From: Anisus vortex
Taxonomy: Eukaryota; Mollusca; Gastropoda; Planorbidae
Direction: 5' to 3'
Assembly: GCA_949126835.1 (NCBI GenBank)
Contig: OX421497.1
Location: 22,633,612 to 22,697,611, forward strand
Length of the DNA stretch: 64,000 nt
Notes under the pieces: generated by a model
Databases searched by the model: none
What the model saw: the letters and a program-made list of their open reading frames with translations, nothing else
What the model was told of the DNA's origin: nothing
Shown here: piece after piece, positions 34,931 through 46,428 of the stretch
Position numbering within the stretch: the first letter of the stretch is position 1
Layout of the letters: each line of letters starts with the position of its first letter
Translations under genes and position numbers: made by a program

Positions 34931-35175
34931 ATCTCAGCAAGGAGATCGAGATGGCTGGGACACGTCTGCAGAATGTCAGCTGACTCTCTCCCCAGGACAT
35001 CCCTGAGATGGACCCCCCTCCCAAGGAAAAAGTCGAAAGGCAGACCAAAGGAAACATGGAGAAGGACGATGGAAAGGAACCTTAGAAACTGCCCGGCGAG
35101 CGGCAACAGAACGAGATAAATGGAAATCTTTGGCATTCTCCTCAAGCGCCAGCCGGCACGGAGAGGACTGAGAGA
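34931..35175 (+). pseudogene. Older LINE 3'-end fragment, right part
   Basis: Resumes the fragment interrupted at 31757: ISARRSRWLGHVCRMSADSL and GRPKETWRRTMERNL, then a stop at about 35115, with coding similarity continuing out of frame. It is a different, older family member from the inserted element, since the C-terminal sequences differ clearly. Confidence 0.75.
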
Positions 35176-35324
35176 GAGCGAGATATGTTCTGATGCATAT
35201 AATGTACTTACGAAAAATTAGATATTCGTGCGAGGAGAACTGAGAAAGGGCTAATCACTACGTCCGTTTACTATCTCACCAATGTCACCTTAAAGTAAAG
35301 TGCATAATTATTTCTTCCAAACCA

Positions 35325-35385
35325 TGACGGTTAATAGGGTTAGTGAAGCAGAGTTCACTAGTGTCCTCGGTCACGGCGCACTCGA
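35325..35385 (-). mobile_element. SINE 3' fragment, minus strand
   Basis: 'agggttagtgaagcagagtt' and 'cactagtg' match the complement of the conserved SINE motif 'gaacgctgcttcacc'. Only about 60 bases are recognisable. Confidence 0.45.
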
Positions 35386-35725
35386 GAAATTGTTCAGCGA
35401 AAAAAACCCACCTTCGGAAAAGGAATCCGAAAACGTTTCCTCTGGGCCACCAAGTCATATTTTCAGCTAAAGTAAGAACATTGATTTACACATGAAGATT
35501 ACTTTCTTTTATGAGAGATTCGACACACACACACTATTTATCTACTTTCATCCCATTACCAACGGTTGTAAATTATGGCATCCGTGCAAGGAAACGGTTG
35601 CTTGAACTAACAAGGAACATATTGACTAGCAACTTAACATCATTAAAAAACCTCATAAAAATAAATTCAATACTAGACCCAAAACAAGGATAAGCGTAGG
35701 ACGCAATAATCTTCTGTCTAGAATA

Positions 35726-35880
35726 AGATTCTGATGGATACCTGACATTAGTTGGGGCAAAGTAAAGGTGGCTGAGTTGACAATCCCCTAGTATGCAGTT
35801 GCCACAGATACTGGTGAACGCTGCTTCACCGACCCTAAGGATCGATTTGGTTCAACGGCATTACTTTTACTTTACTATAA
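35726..35880 (+). mobile_element. 5'-truncated SINE copy
   Basis: Shares 'gatggatacctgacattagt', 'tggggcaaagtaaaggtggc', 'aatcccctagtatgc' and 'ggtgaacgctgcttcacc' with the copy at 50.9 kb. The tRNA-like head is missing. It ends in TTTAC-type repeats (tacttttactttac). Confidence 0.75.
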
Positions 35881-35889
35881 TTGTTGTTA

Positions 35890-36960
35890 TTCTTTGTTGG
35901 CTTCTATTAGTCTCGCGAGACGACGGAATTTAGTGTGCCCTTAGGGAGTGTGCACTCCTGGCCTTGCAGCTTCTGTTGTGGCTGTACAAGTCCACATGTG
36001 AGTGACAGTTTACTATAATATTGAACACGTTAATACACTGGCTTCATATGGAAATATTTTAAGGCCCCAGTATGCTTTTATAAAACTTCATTTTGGAAGA
36101 CAAGCTTAAGGCCTACATATAGAGTTTCCATGAAAGAGACTTCAGTACTTTGTGTTATATATTTTTTGCTGTTATGATTATTATAGTGACGTTTATCTGC
36201 TATTCGTCAAGCGGAGCCATGCTATAATTTTGGGATGAATTTGTTAAAAAAAGAGATACAAATAGAACATGAGTTGCGTGTCAACAAAATGTAAAAAAAA
36301 AAAAAAAAGAGAAACAATTATATTTAAAAAATCATACTTTTTATGTAATGTAAAAAAAGTTTTATTTCAAAATATAATTTTAACTCAATAAGAAACGAAT
36401 AAAATTAAATGACAAATTTCAAATGACAAATTTCAAATGACAAATTAAAAAAAATTTAACTATTTTAAGGAATACACAAAATAGATGAACAATTTGTCCT
36501 GTCATAAGAAACATATTTAAAAAATCGGTTATGCTATCCAATATCTCATACTTCTAACAGTGCAGATAAAAATAACTTGACCTTTTGTGTGTGTGTGAGT
36601 TTTTATCATCATAAGAAAAATATCATATTACATTGAATATGACATTATGACATTGTCATATTCCGTCCGCGCATACACAGTTATACACCCACACACATGT
36701 CATATGCTGAACACATTTTTATATAATTATGTTTCATGATTCCCATGTTGTTTTTTAATTTACACTCCATGAACTACAACAAAAGGATGTGTTTTTTAGT
36801 CAATCTGTTTTTGATTACTATCGACTGCAAGCAAATGGTGAAATGAACCAACTATCTAGAAACTTTCTGTTCGTTTTAACTCAACGATTAGGTGAATTAA
36901 ACATCTGGCAAGTACCTAGTAGGTGTTTGAGTGAGTGTGTGTATGTTTGTATGTGTGTTT
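35890..36960. other. AT-rich, no gene recognised
   Basis: Contains an A run near 36293 and a threefold 'caaatttcaaatga' duplication at 36412-36447. No coding support. Confidence 0.4.
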
Positions 36961-36962
36961 GT

Positions 36963-37112
36963 TGGGTAGAATTTAAGTACTATGGTAATAAAATGCCCCG
37001 AAAAAGTCTTCAGCTACATATGTTCATTTCCAAATTTCAATGAAACCGTGTGTGAAATTGACAGTTGTGACCTCAAGACGGTGGACAGCTCTGGTCGAGT
37101 GGTCAGTATCAA
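36963..37112 (+). repeat. Dispersed 150-bp repeat, copy 1 (partner at 43.6 kb)
   Basis: The stretch containing 'aaaatgccccgaaaaagtct' and 'aaatttcaatgaaaccg.gt' recurs at about 43614-43755. One frame stays open in both copies (SFPNFNETVCEIDS versus SFPNFNETGCEIDS, then DLKTVD), so the ancestor may have been coding. No family was recognised. Confidence 0.65.
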
Positions 37113-37296
37113 TGTTTCGTATGCACGCACATTCTCCTACACCCTACCCCACACCCGCTACCCCACAAGCTACCCCACACTATTCTCAACACCCGACACC
37201 CCATCGAAGCCACACAACCAGCCTCACTTTTTTTCTATAAGTCACATACAGTGAGCAGATAAAATAAAGACTAGGAAAAAGTGTTTAAAACAAGAC

Positions 37297-37380
37297 AACA
37301 CAGTAGCTGAATAAGACAACACAGTAGCTGAACAAGACAACACAGTAGCTGAACAAGACAACACAGTAGCTGAACAAGAC
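37297..37380. repeat. 21-bp tandem repeat, four copies
   Basis: Exact copies of the 21-base unit 'aacaagacaacacagtagct' + 'g', immediately preceding the long 25-bp array. Confidence 0.9.
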
Positions 37381-37384
37381 ATCA

Positions 37385-39045
37385 AGAAAGAAAAGAAAAA
37401 GAAAAAAAAAGGACGATAAAATACAGAAAAAAAAGATTAACAAGAAAGACCGAAAGGAAGATAAAGAAGAAAAAGAGAAAGACAGATTAAGAAAAAAGAC
37501 ACAAAGAAAGATTAAGAAGAAAGACAGAAAGAAAGATTAAGAAGAAAGACAGAAAGAAAGATTAAGAAGAAAGACAGAAAAAAAGATTAAGAAGAAAGAC
37601 AGAAATAAAGATTAAGAAGAAAGACAGAAATAAAGATTAAGAAGAAAGACAGAAATAAAGATTAAGAAGAAAGACAGCAAGAAAGATTAGGAAGAAAGAC
37701 AGAAAGAAAGATTAAGAAGAAAGACAGCAAGAAAGATTAGGAAGAAAGACAGAAAGAAAGATTAAGAAGAAAGACAGAAAGGAAGATTAAGAAGAAAGAC
37801 AGCAAGAAAGATTAGGAAGAAAGACAGAAAGAAAGATTAAGAAGAAAGACAGAAATAAAGATTAAGAAGAAAGACAGCAAGAAAGATTAGGAAGAAAGAC
37901 AGAAAGAAAGATTAAGAAGAAAGACAGAAATAAAGATTAAGAAGAAAGACAGCAAGAAAGATTAGGAAGAAAGACAGAAAGAAAGATTAAGAAGAAAGAC
38001 AGAAAGAAAGATTAGGAAGAAAGACAGAAAGAAAGATTAAGAAGAAAGACAGAAAGAAAGATTAAGAAGAAAGACAGAAATAAAGATTAAGATGAAAGAC
38101 AGAAAGAAAGATTAAGAAGAAAGACAGAAATAAAGATTAAGAAGAAAGACAGCAAGAAAGATTAGGAAAAAAGACAGAAAGAAAGATTAAGAAGAAAGAC
38201 AGCAAGAAAGATTAGGAAGAAAGACAAAAAGAAAGATTAAGAAGAAAGACAGAAAGGAAGATTAAGAAGAAAGACAGCAAGAAAGATTAGGAAGAAAGAC
38301 AAAAAGAAAGATTAAGAAGAAAGACAGAAATAAAGATTAAGAAGAAAGACAGCAAGAAAGATTAGGAAGAAAGACAGAAAGAAAGATTAAGAAGAAAGAC
38401 AGAAAGAAAGATTAAGAAGAAAGACAGAAAGAAAGATTAAGAAGAAAGACAGAAAGAAAGATTAAGAAATTAGACACAAAGAAAGATTAAGAAGAAAGAC
38501 AGAAAGAAAGATTAAGAAGAAAGACAGCAAGAAAGATTAGGAAGAAAGACAGAAAGAAAGATTAAGAAGAAAGACAGAAAGAAAGATTAAGAAAAAAGAC
38601 ACAAAGAAAGATTAAGAAGAAATACAGAAAGAAAGATTAAGAAAAAAGACACAAAGAAAGATTAAGAAGAAATACAGAAAGAAAGATTACGAAGAAAGAC
38701 AGAAAGAAAGAGTAACAAGAAAGACAGCAAGAAAGATTAGGAAGAAAGACAGCAAGAAAGATTTACAAGAACGACAGAAATAAAGTTTAAGAAGATATAC
38801 AAAAAGAAAGATTAAGAAGAAAGACCGAAAAAAGATTAAGAAAATATACAAAAAGAAAGATTCAGAAGATATACAGAAAGAAAGATTTGTAAGAAAGACA
38901 GAAAGAAAGATTAAGAAGAAAGACAGAAAGAAAGATTAATAAGAAAGACAGAAAGAAAGCTTAAGAAGGTAGGCAAAAAGGAAAATTAAGAAGAAAGAAA
39001 GAAAATCAAAAAGAAAGACATAAAGAAAGATTAAGAAGAAATGTC
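37385..39045. repeat. 25-bp purine-rich minisatellite, about 60+ copies
   Basis: The largest array in the window: unit 'aaagaaagattaagaagaaa' + 'gacag'. Variants (gcaagaaagattagg, aaataaagattaag) recur with regular spacing, indicating higher-order amplification blocks of several units. It is strongly asymmetric: almost all purine on the plus strand, with T only at fixed positions. Confidence 0.95.
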
Positions 39046-39129
39046 AAAAGAAATAGATACCAGTAAGAATAAGACAATAGAAAAAGTTATGAAAACACAA
39101 AATTGTAAGAACTGATGGTTTTAGAGTCC

Positions 39130-39132
39130 ATG

Positions 39133-39218
<86 letters not shown>

Positions 39219-39220
39219 TT
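39130..39220. repeat. (GC)n-(GA)n compound microsatellite
   Basis: 'gcgcgcgcgcgc' changes directly into (GA)n with two AAAG interruptions. The minus-strand serine/leucine frame here is an artefact. Confidence 0.95.
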
Positions 39221-39239
39221 TTTTTTTTGCAACCAATGA

Positions 39240-40440
39240 AACTATTTAGCTGTTCGCCAATAATCAGACAGACCAGAGATCTAGATTCTAGATATTATAC
39301 CAAGTAATACAACCAACCCCAGCAGATTTCACTACGAATGTAGGTCATTGAAGAACTAGATTAGATAAAGACTGTATCTACCAGAAAAAGGGAAATAACT
39401 AGAAATAGCATTTTGGGGATTATTTATTCTATGTTGAATGAGATCAACTTTTTTTGATACTATTTTAAACACCCACTCTCTCAAACAAAATTAAACAAAC
39501 AAATACAAATTTAACAAAAGAAGATATATTTTCTCTTTCGTCGTCACAAAGCCGGAGGTTAAACACATTTTTATAAACCGAAGGACAAAAAAAAATATTT
39601 AAGAGACAGTCGTTTTAAAAGTTCTAAAATGTCTCTTCATTTCTTTTGTATACGAGTAACTTACAATTCATTCCACCAAATGCAAGTTCAAAATAAAATA
39701 AGTTCTCTTGAAAATTAAAAGCTCCCTTTTGTATTGGCAACTACCGGTAGCATACAGTCAATAGGGCTTTTTTTTGTAAGCACGTGACCAAAATCATGCG
39801 AGTTTAAGGCAACGCATAGTTACTTGCCCCTTTTGAGGTACAATTCAGGAATATTCTTCTCGGCTTACAATAGCTTCATTTAACCAAGTGGCCAAAAAGA
39901 AAAAAATGTCTATAATCATCGAGCGTGAATTAATATTTTAACATATTTCAAATAACATAAGATCTAGCAAAAGCTTTTTACTACTTACGAGGCTCACCTT
40001 AGAACTTATCTTAGTCTACTTGACGGATGTTTCAATAATCACATTAAACAGCAGTAATTTCTTTATTAATTTAAAGATATAATACATGTTCATTAGCTTA
40101 ACATGATTAAATTAAGTATTGATATTGCATTCGTCTGCTATTTAAAAATATTGAGCTTTGTGAGATACCTTTAGTTATAGAACTAATATAGCATTTTTTT
40201 CTTCATTTTATGTACACCAAGTTGGCGGTTGGCTACATAGGTCAGGTGATATAGAGACATTGTGACGTCCTTTGCAAAAGCCCTACATCCGAAAATATTT
40301 GTTTGTTTGTACAATGGCAGAGCTTACTTAACACTGTGTAGCAGTGTAGATTTCAATCAAGGCTTACAAATAGTCTCTGAGCCAAACAACCAAGCTAACA
40401 AAGGATATGTTTAAACATGTGATTCTAATTAGAACAATCT
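39240..40440. other. AT-rich, no gene recognised
   Basis: No exon, RNA or repeat was identified. It would be intronic in the proposed minus-strand gene. Confidence 0.4.
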
Positions 40441-40447
40441 TTATTAG

Positions 40448-41330
40448 GAAGAAAAAATCATGCAAGAAACACTCGATGATTACCATCCATACATCTTCAT
40501 TGGTGGCAGACCCCTATGCAATATAAGATTTGCTGATGGTATCGACCTGTTGGCCGGGAACAACAAAGAACTCACATACACGCTTATAGATAGAGCAAGA
40601 GCATACGGAATGGAAATACGCTCAGAAAAAAAAGCAAAATAATGATCAACACCACAGATGCCAGAAGTGCAAACATCATAATGAACAAAAACAACTGGAA
40701 AAAGTAAAGAATTTCAGATATCTAGGAGCAATCCTATCCGTAGACGGAAGCTGTGAGTCAGAAATTCGAGCAAGAATTGGGACAGCAATGGCGTCAATGG
40801 CTTGCCTAAAGAGAATCTGGACCAGGAAAAGCATTAATCCCCCTACAAAGCTCAGTCTTTACAGGGCCCTTGTCAAAACTATTGTTCTGTATGTATGTGA
40901 GACCTGGACGCGGCTATCAGCAACTGAAAGGAAGTTGCAGACATTCGAAAATAAATGCAGGGAGAAAAATACTTCGAATCTCCTACGTAGAACACAGGAC
41001 TAATGAGTATGTCTGGGACAGAATATTCTCAAGTACAGGCCCTCAAGAAAACATTATGACAACAATCAAAGGGCGCAAACTGACATAATTCGGTCATGTG
41101 TTGCGGCATAAAAACCTGCCAAAAACAATCCTCCAAAGCACTGTAGAACGTGGACGTCGGAGAGGGCGTCAGCGGTCATGCTGGTTCGACAACATAAAAT
41201 ATTGGACAGGGCAGCAGTTGACTCAACTATTGTCAACCACTAAAGATAGGCAAACGTGGAGAAAGTTGACTGCTGAGGTGTCCATTCGCTCCCCCCAACG
41301 ACCACAACGGTCATGGGATTGATGATGATG
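40448..41330 (+). pseudogene. 5'-truncated LINE reverse transcriptase remnant
   Basis: Begins inside the RT palm: the catalytic box reads FADGIDLLAG, with the second aspartate replaced by G, followed by ARAYGMEIRSEKK. Several frameshifts follow: a YLGA...DGSCESEIRARIG type thumb, TIVLYVCETWTRL, FGHVLRHKNLPKTILQ, GRRRGRQRSCWFDNIK and a C-terminal TKDRQTWRKL. The 3' end is a short (TGA)n tail (gattgatgatgatgaat). It belongs to a different LINE family from the one at 31.8 kb. No target duplication was identified. Confidence 0.85.
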
Positions 41331-41339
41331 AATATTTTA

Positions 41340-41970
41340 GAAACAAAAAATACAGATAAGAAATTGATTATTTTATGATTGTAGAAAGCACACAGATTAA
41401 CACAAGTAACTTAATCAAGGCTTAAAATGTATTATAAAATGCTAAAAAAAGTATTAAGAAAAAAGATTAGTAAATGTTAAATCTTTTACAAAACATTCAA
41501 TAGATAGATTATAATAATATTGAAATTTAAAAATAATTAAATTATATATTAAATTTAGAAGCAACAAATATCGTAAGTCTTATCTGGTCTTGATAAAGCG
41601 GCTGGTTAAAAAGTAGAATAGAAGCTTAATTGATTGTTTAAATCAATATAAATCTATTCTGATGCTGCTAAACAAACAACTCTATTAGTTAACTTTTGTT
41701 TTCTTATAACTCTTTAAGCGAATTTTTATGTTTTACATTTCTCTTTCATTAATTTCTTTTCTAACACTTCCAAACTATTTAGCTATTTTTTGGACACCCT
41801 GACCTAAATAATAAAAACACCATCGTCCCAAATCACCAGCCAACAAACAACAACACCAAAATCTATACCCCTCCCCCCCCCCCCATCTTCCACCACACAC
41901 ACATACAACACGTATAGGCGCTATTCTTGAGATGAAGATGTCGTAATCCTCTGTGTTGGAGCAGCCCTTC
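41340..41970. other. AT-rich, no feature recognised
   Basis: Ends at a C run (41869-41884) just inside the putative intron donor at 41976. No coding support on either strand. Confidence 0.4.
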
Positions 41971-41976
41971 ACTTAC

Positions 41977-42105
41977 TTGTCCCTGTAGTTTCAGCTTTGT
42001 CCACTCCATTTTGAACATTGCTTCTGGCACGCCAGGAAGTAAACAATCCAGAAATGACAATGACATGAGATTGGAACTTGTAAAAGCCATTTTAAACTTT
42101 GATGA
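41977..42105 (-). CDS. Putative upstream exon of the unidentified minus-strand gene
   Basis: On the minus strand a consensus donor 'ggacaa|gtaagt' ends an open frame. The frame reads from an acceptor-like 'cgccttcag' at 42106 (129 bases, 43 codons, phase 0-0) or from an ATG at 42090 in a good context (aaaATGGC; 38 codons). It encodes MAFTSSNLMSLSFLDCLLPG, then PEAMFKMEWTKLKLQGQ. It ends in phase 0, matching the start of the exon at 27287. Whether it is the first coding exon or an internal one cannot be decided from sequence alone. The intron to the next exon would be 14.7 kb and holds LINEs and several large arrays. Protein family not recognised. Confidence 0.45.
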
Positions 42106-42409
42106 CTGAAGGCGTTTGGCGCTTATCAGCCCATTCTTCCTCCCTCTTCCCCCCCCCTCCCATTCTCATTTCACTCCCTTCACAAATACCCACAGACCCC
42201 TCACAAAACCCGAAAAGTTGAACATTGAAGACTAATTTAATTCGAAGTTGTCGAGTGATTTTATTTTAGATTGGAACTTTTGACAGCATTAAAATATTTT
42301 CAACATATATATATATATATTTTTACGGCCTTAATTTCAACGGTACTTATTTCGACAGTCATATTCTCTACGGCCTTATTTTTAATTACCCTAATTGCAG
42401 TTGTCTTAA

Positions 42410-42540
42410 CTTCAACGGATAGAGTAAGGGACACCCCCCTCACAGACCCATGGCGGTGCTTTTAACCTGGAATCCAGCCAGAGAGCTATAGACCGACCAT
42501 TCCGCGGACGTGCTGCCACTAGACTACGGTGTCCACACAA
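42410..42540 (-). mobile_element. Decayed tRNA-derived SINE head
   Basis: On the minus strand 'gtagtctagtggcagcacgt' resembles an A box, 'ggctggattccagg' a weak B box, and 'gaggggggtgtccctta' the start of a SINE body similar to 'gcgggtgtccctgagtcta' of the 50.9-kb copy. Confidence 0.35.
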
Positions 42541-42714
42541 AACGAGGTAAAAAAAACAGTTTCACAATCACTCAACAATCCTGACATGTTATGGAACGTT
42601 TGGGGCGCAAAGGTCGGTTCGCTGCCCCTTCTCCCGGCATCCCAAATCTTCTTAATTCCACAAGCAAAAAAATCTTCTGTTAATTATACTTCATCCGGCT
42701 TCTTAGAGAAACAA

Positions 42715-43100
42715 ATTTTGGCTTTATAATGTTTTCCTTTTTTTTTAAATTTTGGCTTTATAATGTTTTCCTTTTTTTTTAAATTTTGGCTTTATAATGT
42801 TGTTTTTTTAAATTTTGGCTTTATAATGTTTTTCTTTTTTTTAAATTTTGGCTTTAGGCTATAATGTTTTCCTTTTTTAAAAAATTTTGGCTTTATAATG
42901 TTTTTCCTTTTTTTAAAAATTTTGGCTTTATAATGTTTTCCTTTTTTTAAAAAATTTTGGCTTTATAATGTTTTTCCTTTTTTAAAAAATTTTGGCTTTA
43001 TAATGTTTTCCTTTTTTTAAAAATTTTGGCTTTATAATGTTTTCCTTTTTTTAAAAATTTTGGCTTTATAATGTTTTCCTTTTTTTTTAAATTTTGGCTC
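42715..43100. repeat. T-rich minisatellite, about 33-36 bp unit, 10 to 11 copies
   Basis: Unit 'aaattttggctttataatgt' + 'tttccttttttt', with copy-length variation confined to the T and A runs. Confidence 0.92.
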
Positions 43101-43613
43101 AAGACTCTATTTGTTTTATTTGTATAATGAAAGTAGGATGAAGAAAGGAACAAAAAAAGAAGGTTCGGCAAGTCACATTTAGTTTCATTATATTTGTTTT
43201 TTGTGTGAGCAAACACGTTTCAATATTTCTTTTTTTTTTTTTTGTTATTGTTCTAATTTTTTTTTATAGAAACACTAGAATAACAATACAATGATTGCGT
43301 GTTGTTCCTGATTACAAGTAGAAAGTAAACATTTTGTAGCTAGATGGCGTGATTAAGTCCAACACAAATAAGCAAAACAACAACAACAAATAAACAGCAA
43401 ACAAATAAACAAGGAAAGAAAGAAATAGCAAACAAATAAACAAGGAAAGTAATGTGAAAGCAAAAAAAAAAAAGAAGCAACGAAAATGAGAAACGAACAT
43501 GGTGGGATCTCTGTATTTCAATATCTAGGTGGATAAACTACAAGATAGACACTTTGTTTTTTTTTAGTGTTTCGCTGTCTTTTAATTTAAACAGAAAATT
43601 AACCCTGTGGGAT

Positions 43614-43755
43614 ACAATTTAATTACTATGTTAATAAAATGCCCCGAAAAAGTCTTCTGTTACATATTTTCTCATTTCCAAATTTCAATGAAACCGGGTG
43701 TGAAATTGACAGTGATGACCTCAAAACAGTAGACAGGTCTGGTGAAGTGGATTAG
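43614..43755 (+). repeat. Dispersed 150-bp repeat, copy 2
   Basis: Partner of 36963-37112 (see that entry). This copy has changes in the shared frame and is followed directly by a SINE 3' fragment. Confidence 0.65.
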
Positions 43756-43769
43756 CCACATTCGCACAT

Positions 43770-43900
43770 GGTAGGAATGATCATCACTGCCAATATCGTT
43801 GGCCACACAATCACCTAACGTGCCGTGGCCACGGAAACTTGTGAACGCTACTTCACATCACCCTATAGATCAAATTGCTCTAACGGGGATTTACTACTAC
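43770..43900 (+). mobile_element. SINE 3' fragment, plus strand
   Basis: 'ggccacacaatcacctaacg', 'cttgtgaacgctacttcac' and 'ctatagatcaaattgctcta' match the SINE body of the 19.4-kb copy. The tail is 'tttactactacta'. The tRNA-like head is absent. Confidence 0.7.
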
Positions 43901-44319
43901 TATTAATTTACGTATACAACAAATCACGTTTGACATCGTGTGGCTTGTTATAAACCTCTAGATAAGGACTAAATTTATGGTTTCAAATAAGGGTAACGTT
44001 CTTTTAATAAAGAAAAATTTCGGTAAAAAGTAAAAGGTCTAAAATATTAACTTGGCATACCTCGTGGGTGATAAAAAGAGGGCATGGGCGTTTTTTTTTA
44101 TATCAGAAATAATACATGCAAATGTAATCGCTCGCTTATTTCATGTTTCTGTTTTGTGTGAGCGTGCACATCAATTGTATAATAGATGTTTCAATAACAT
44201 AAAAGAAAAAAATTTCCTGCATGTTCATTCGCGTGACCCCAGAGATGACAACATCTCGAAAATTAAACATTTGTATTTTTTTTTTCGTTGACAGACGTGC
44301 GGAGTGAGGGAATTAAGAG

Positions 44320-44420
44320 TGGGCGAGTGATAGATAGATAGCCTAGATAGATAGCTAGAGAGATAGAGCGAGAGAAAGAGAAAGAGAAAGAGAGAAATAG
44401 AGAGAGATGGGGGAGACACA
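44320..44420. repeat. (GATA/GAGA)-rich simple repeat
   Basis: Imperfect 'atagatag' grading into 'gagagaaagag' sequence. The serine-rich frame on the minus strand is an artefact of this. Confidence 0.8.
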
Positions 44421-44598
44421 TAGAGAAAGAGTTGCGTGCGTCTCGATTTTGCTGATTTCGATAACGAAATACTCCTTGACGTCGCAGCATTCAGTGTTTT
44501 AAAACATATATTATGTAGTTTTATGTTATTTACAGAACAGTTTTTTATGTTTGCAATGCAGAGAATTTTTGTTTTAGATATTTTATATATTCTACAAG

Positions 44599-44745
44599 TC
44601 CGATGATGAGATCTTTGCTCACACACTTTCCCGAATCTTAGCAGACGACTTCCAGCGTGACTCACAAGAAGTGTCACAGGCAGCAGATATTAATTTTGCT
44701 GACGTACATTTAACTTGCATTGAAAAATTATCCTTCAAGTGCGGT
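44599..44745 (+). other. Coding-like segment next to a hAT-type end
   Basis: An open frame (44578-45126) whose first 50 residues, SDDEIFAHTLSRILADDFQR and onward to INFADVHLTC, look protein-like. 'ttttatatattctacaag' upstream could serve as an acceptor. From 44745 the frame runs into the hAT-type terminal module and then poly-proline from simple sequence. It could be a lone exon or a decayed transposase end; no family recognised. Confidence 0.25.
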
Positions 44746-44817
44746 CTTTGGTGTGCCATTGAAATTCGCTCTGCGTGCCAAGTTTGGCACGCGTTTCGTA
44801 GGTTTCTCAACCCAGCA
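44740..44817. mobile_element. hAT-type terminal fragment with GCGTGCCAA hairpin, copy 2
   Basis: Shares 'gctctgcgtgccaagtttgg' + 'cacgcgtttc' and 'taggtt' with 7360-7441, then ends 'tctcaacccag', comparable to a hAT terminus. The partner end was not located. Confidence 0.5.
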
Positions 44818-45129
44818 ATATATAATACGTCAATGCCAGGAAAAAAACAGATCGCCAACAAAACCATACAGAGTTTATTCATGTCTTGTTGTTGTTTTTT
44901 TAAACAATTTATTTCAATGCCCAACGGTGTGGGCAAGTCCCATGGTGGCCATTATTGTGTTGCCAATCAGCTGTCAGCCCCCCCCCCCCCCAATACACCA
45001 CCCGCCACCCCTCCCCCTTCCTCTAACACCCCCAGAAATACACACATAACGTGTGGTCATGCCCATTTAGTCCGAAGGCTGCCACGTTCATTCATCAATA
45101 GCAGGAACATTTCCTGTTTCATCTGATGG

Positions 45130-45590
45130 CCACACTGTCTCCTGGGACTTTTAGGGAAGTTCTATATGGAGGAGAGTCTTGAAACACACAAGGCGTGGCT
45201 TGAATAAAAACGAGGTTTGGGAGAGGGGGAGGTTGGGTAAGTTTCAATGATGATCATATAAGTATTGGGCATAAATAGAAAAAGGATGGAGGATAGGGTG
45301 GCCGGGGGATGAACAGGCTTCTCTATCAAATAACAGTGTGGCGTGCTTTTTTGTTTTTTGAACAAGTAGGAATCAGCTTTATTTTTCTATGGCTTTTGTT
45401 ATGGTTCCCCAGCAACGTACATATTTATTAAAGTAATATATATATCTACTATACGTGTCCCAAACAGCACCCATCAATAAACTCTAAGTATTTGTGGCAG
45501 GCCTAAAAATCAATACGTATTTTATCTGTTTAATATAATGTACCTACAACATAGTAGCTACATATCAATAAAACCTAACTGAGTTATTGG
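45130..45590. other. No feature recognised
   Basis: Mixed-composition sequence without coding or repeat signal. A short TA run lies near 45438. Confidence 0.35.
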
Positions 45591-45597
45591 CGCCGTT

Positions 45598-46075
45598 ACG
45601 TGACGTTTTGGCGCCGGCCGTTTTGGTGATGGAAGTTTTGGTGTAATGGAATAAAACAAATCATATCATTTATGTGTAGTTATCACAATTATATTGAAAT
45701 AGCGAAAGTAATTTTTGCATATAACATTCTAAGTGTGTACCCAAATAAAAACGTCCATACCAAGACGACAAATGTATAAATAGATAGGTTAGCCTTTTGC
45801 ATTAAAATACTTGTTTTAATGTGTCATAATTTACTATTTGTATTCGTCAGTGTATACAAAAGTAAGTATTAACATTTAATAGTTCTATATATGCATTAAA
45901 TTACATTTTTTATAAGCTTATTGTTTTTATTTACTAATTGTTTCATGTACTATACAAAAGATATTGTTTTCTTCAAATGAAGTTATTACGTTACGTTTAT
46001 TAAATGATGTGATATGGTTTTATTTCATTGCGCCACAAAGTCCAGCACCAAAACGGCGGCGCCCAAAAGTCGTGC
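45598..46075. mobile_element. MITE-like element with GGCGCC-rich inverted ends
   Basis: 'ttttggcgccggccgttttg' (from 45606) and the complement of 'caaaacggcggcgcccaaaa' (to 46068) face each other. Similarity extends over about 45-50 bases at each end. The interior is AT-rich and non-coding. Target duplication unclear; superfamily not assigned. Confidence 0.6.
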
Positions 46076-46428
46076 TTCGTTTAGTGCGTTTCTCTGACGT
46101 GTACAAGTCCCATGTAGTTTCCTATATTACATAAAATAAATGAATGGGTCGTTAATCATATAAGCGTCCAGTTAGATGTGTCTTCTCGTAGTCAGTAAAG
46201 GAAATATATTTTTGGACCAATGGGAGAAATGGGCAATATCTGGGACAGTGGGCGAGAGACGAAGAATGGGTCACATGACAAGGGAAATGGCCCCCAGAGA
46301 TACATACGCACTGGTTTAAAAGCCCCCCCCCCCCCCCCCCCAAAGGCTCATACACCAAAAGTACGATCGAATTTTAGCAGAAAATATTTACTCACACAGT
46401 CAACAGATAAACGGGAAGATCTTCACAC

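Noticed and set aside
37385..39045. CRISPR-like array
   Set aside because: Units are contiguous with no unique spacers; it is a eukaryotic minisatellite.
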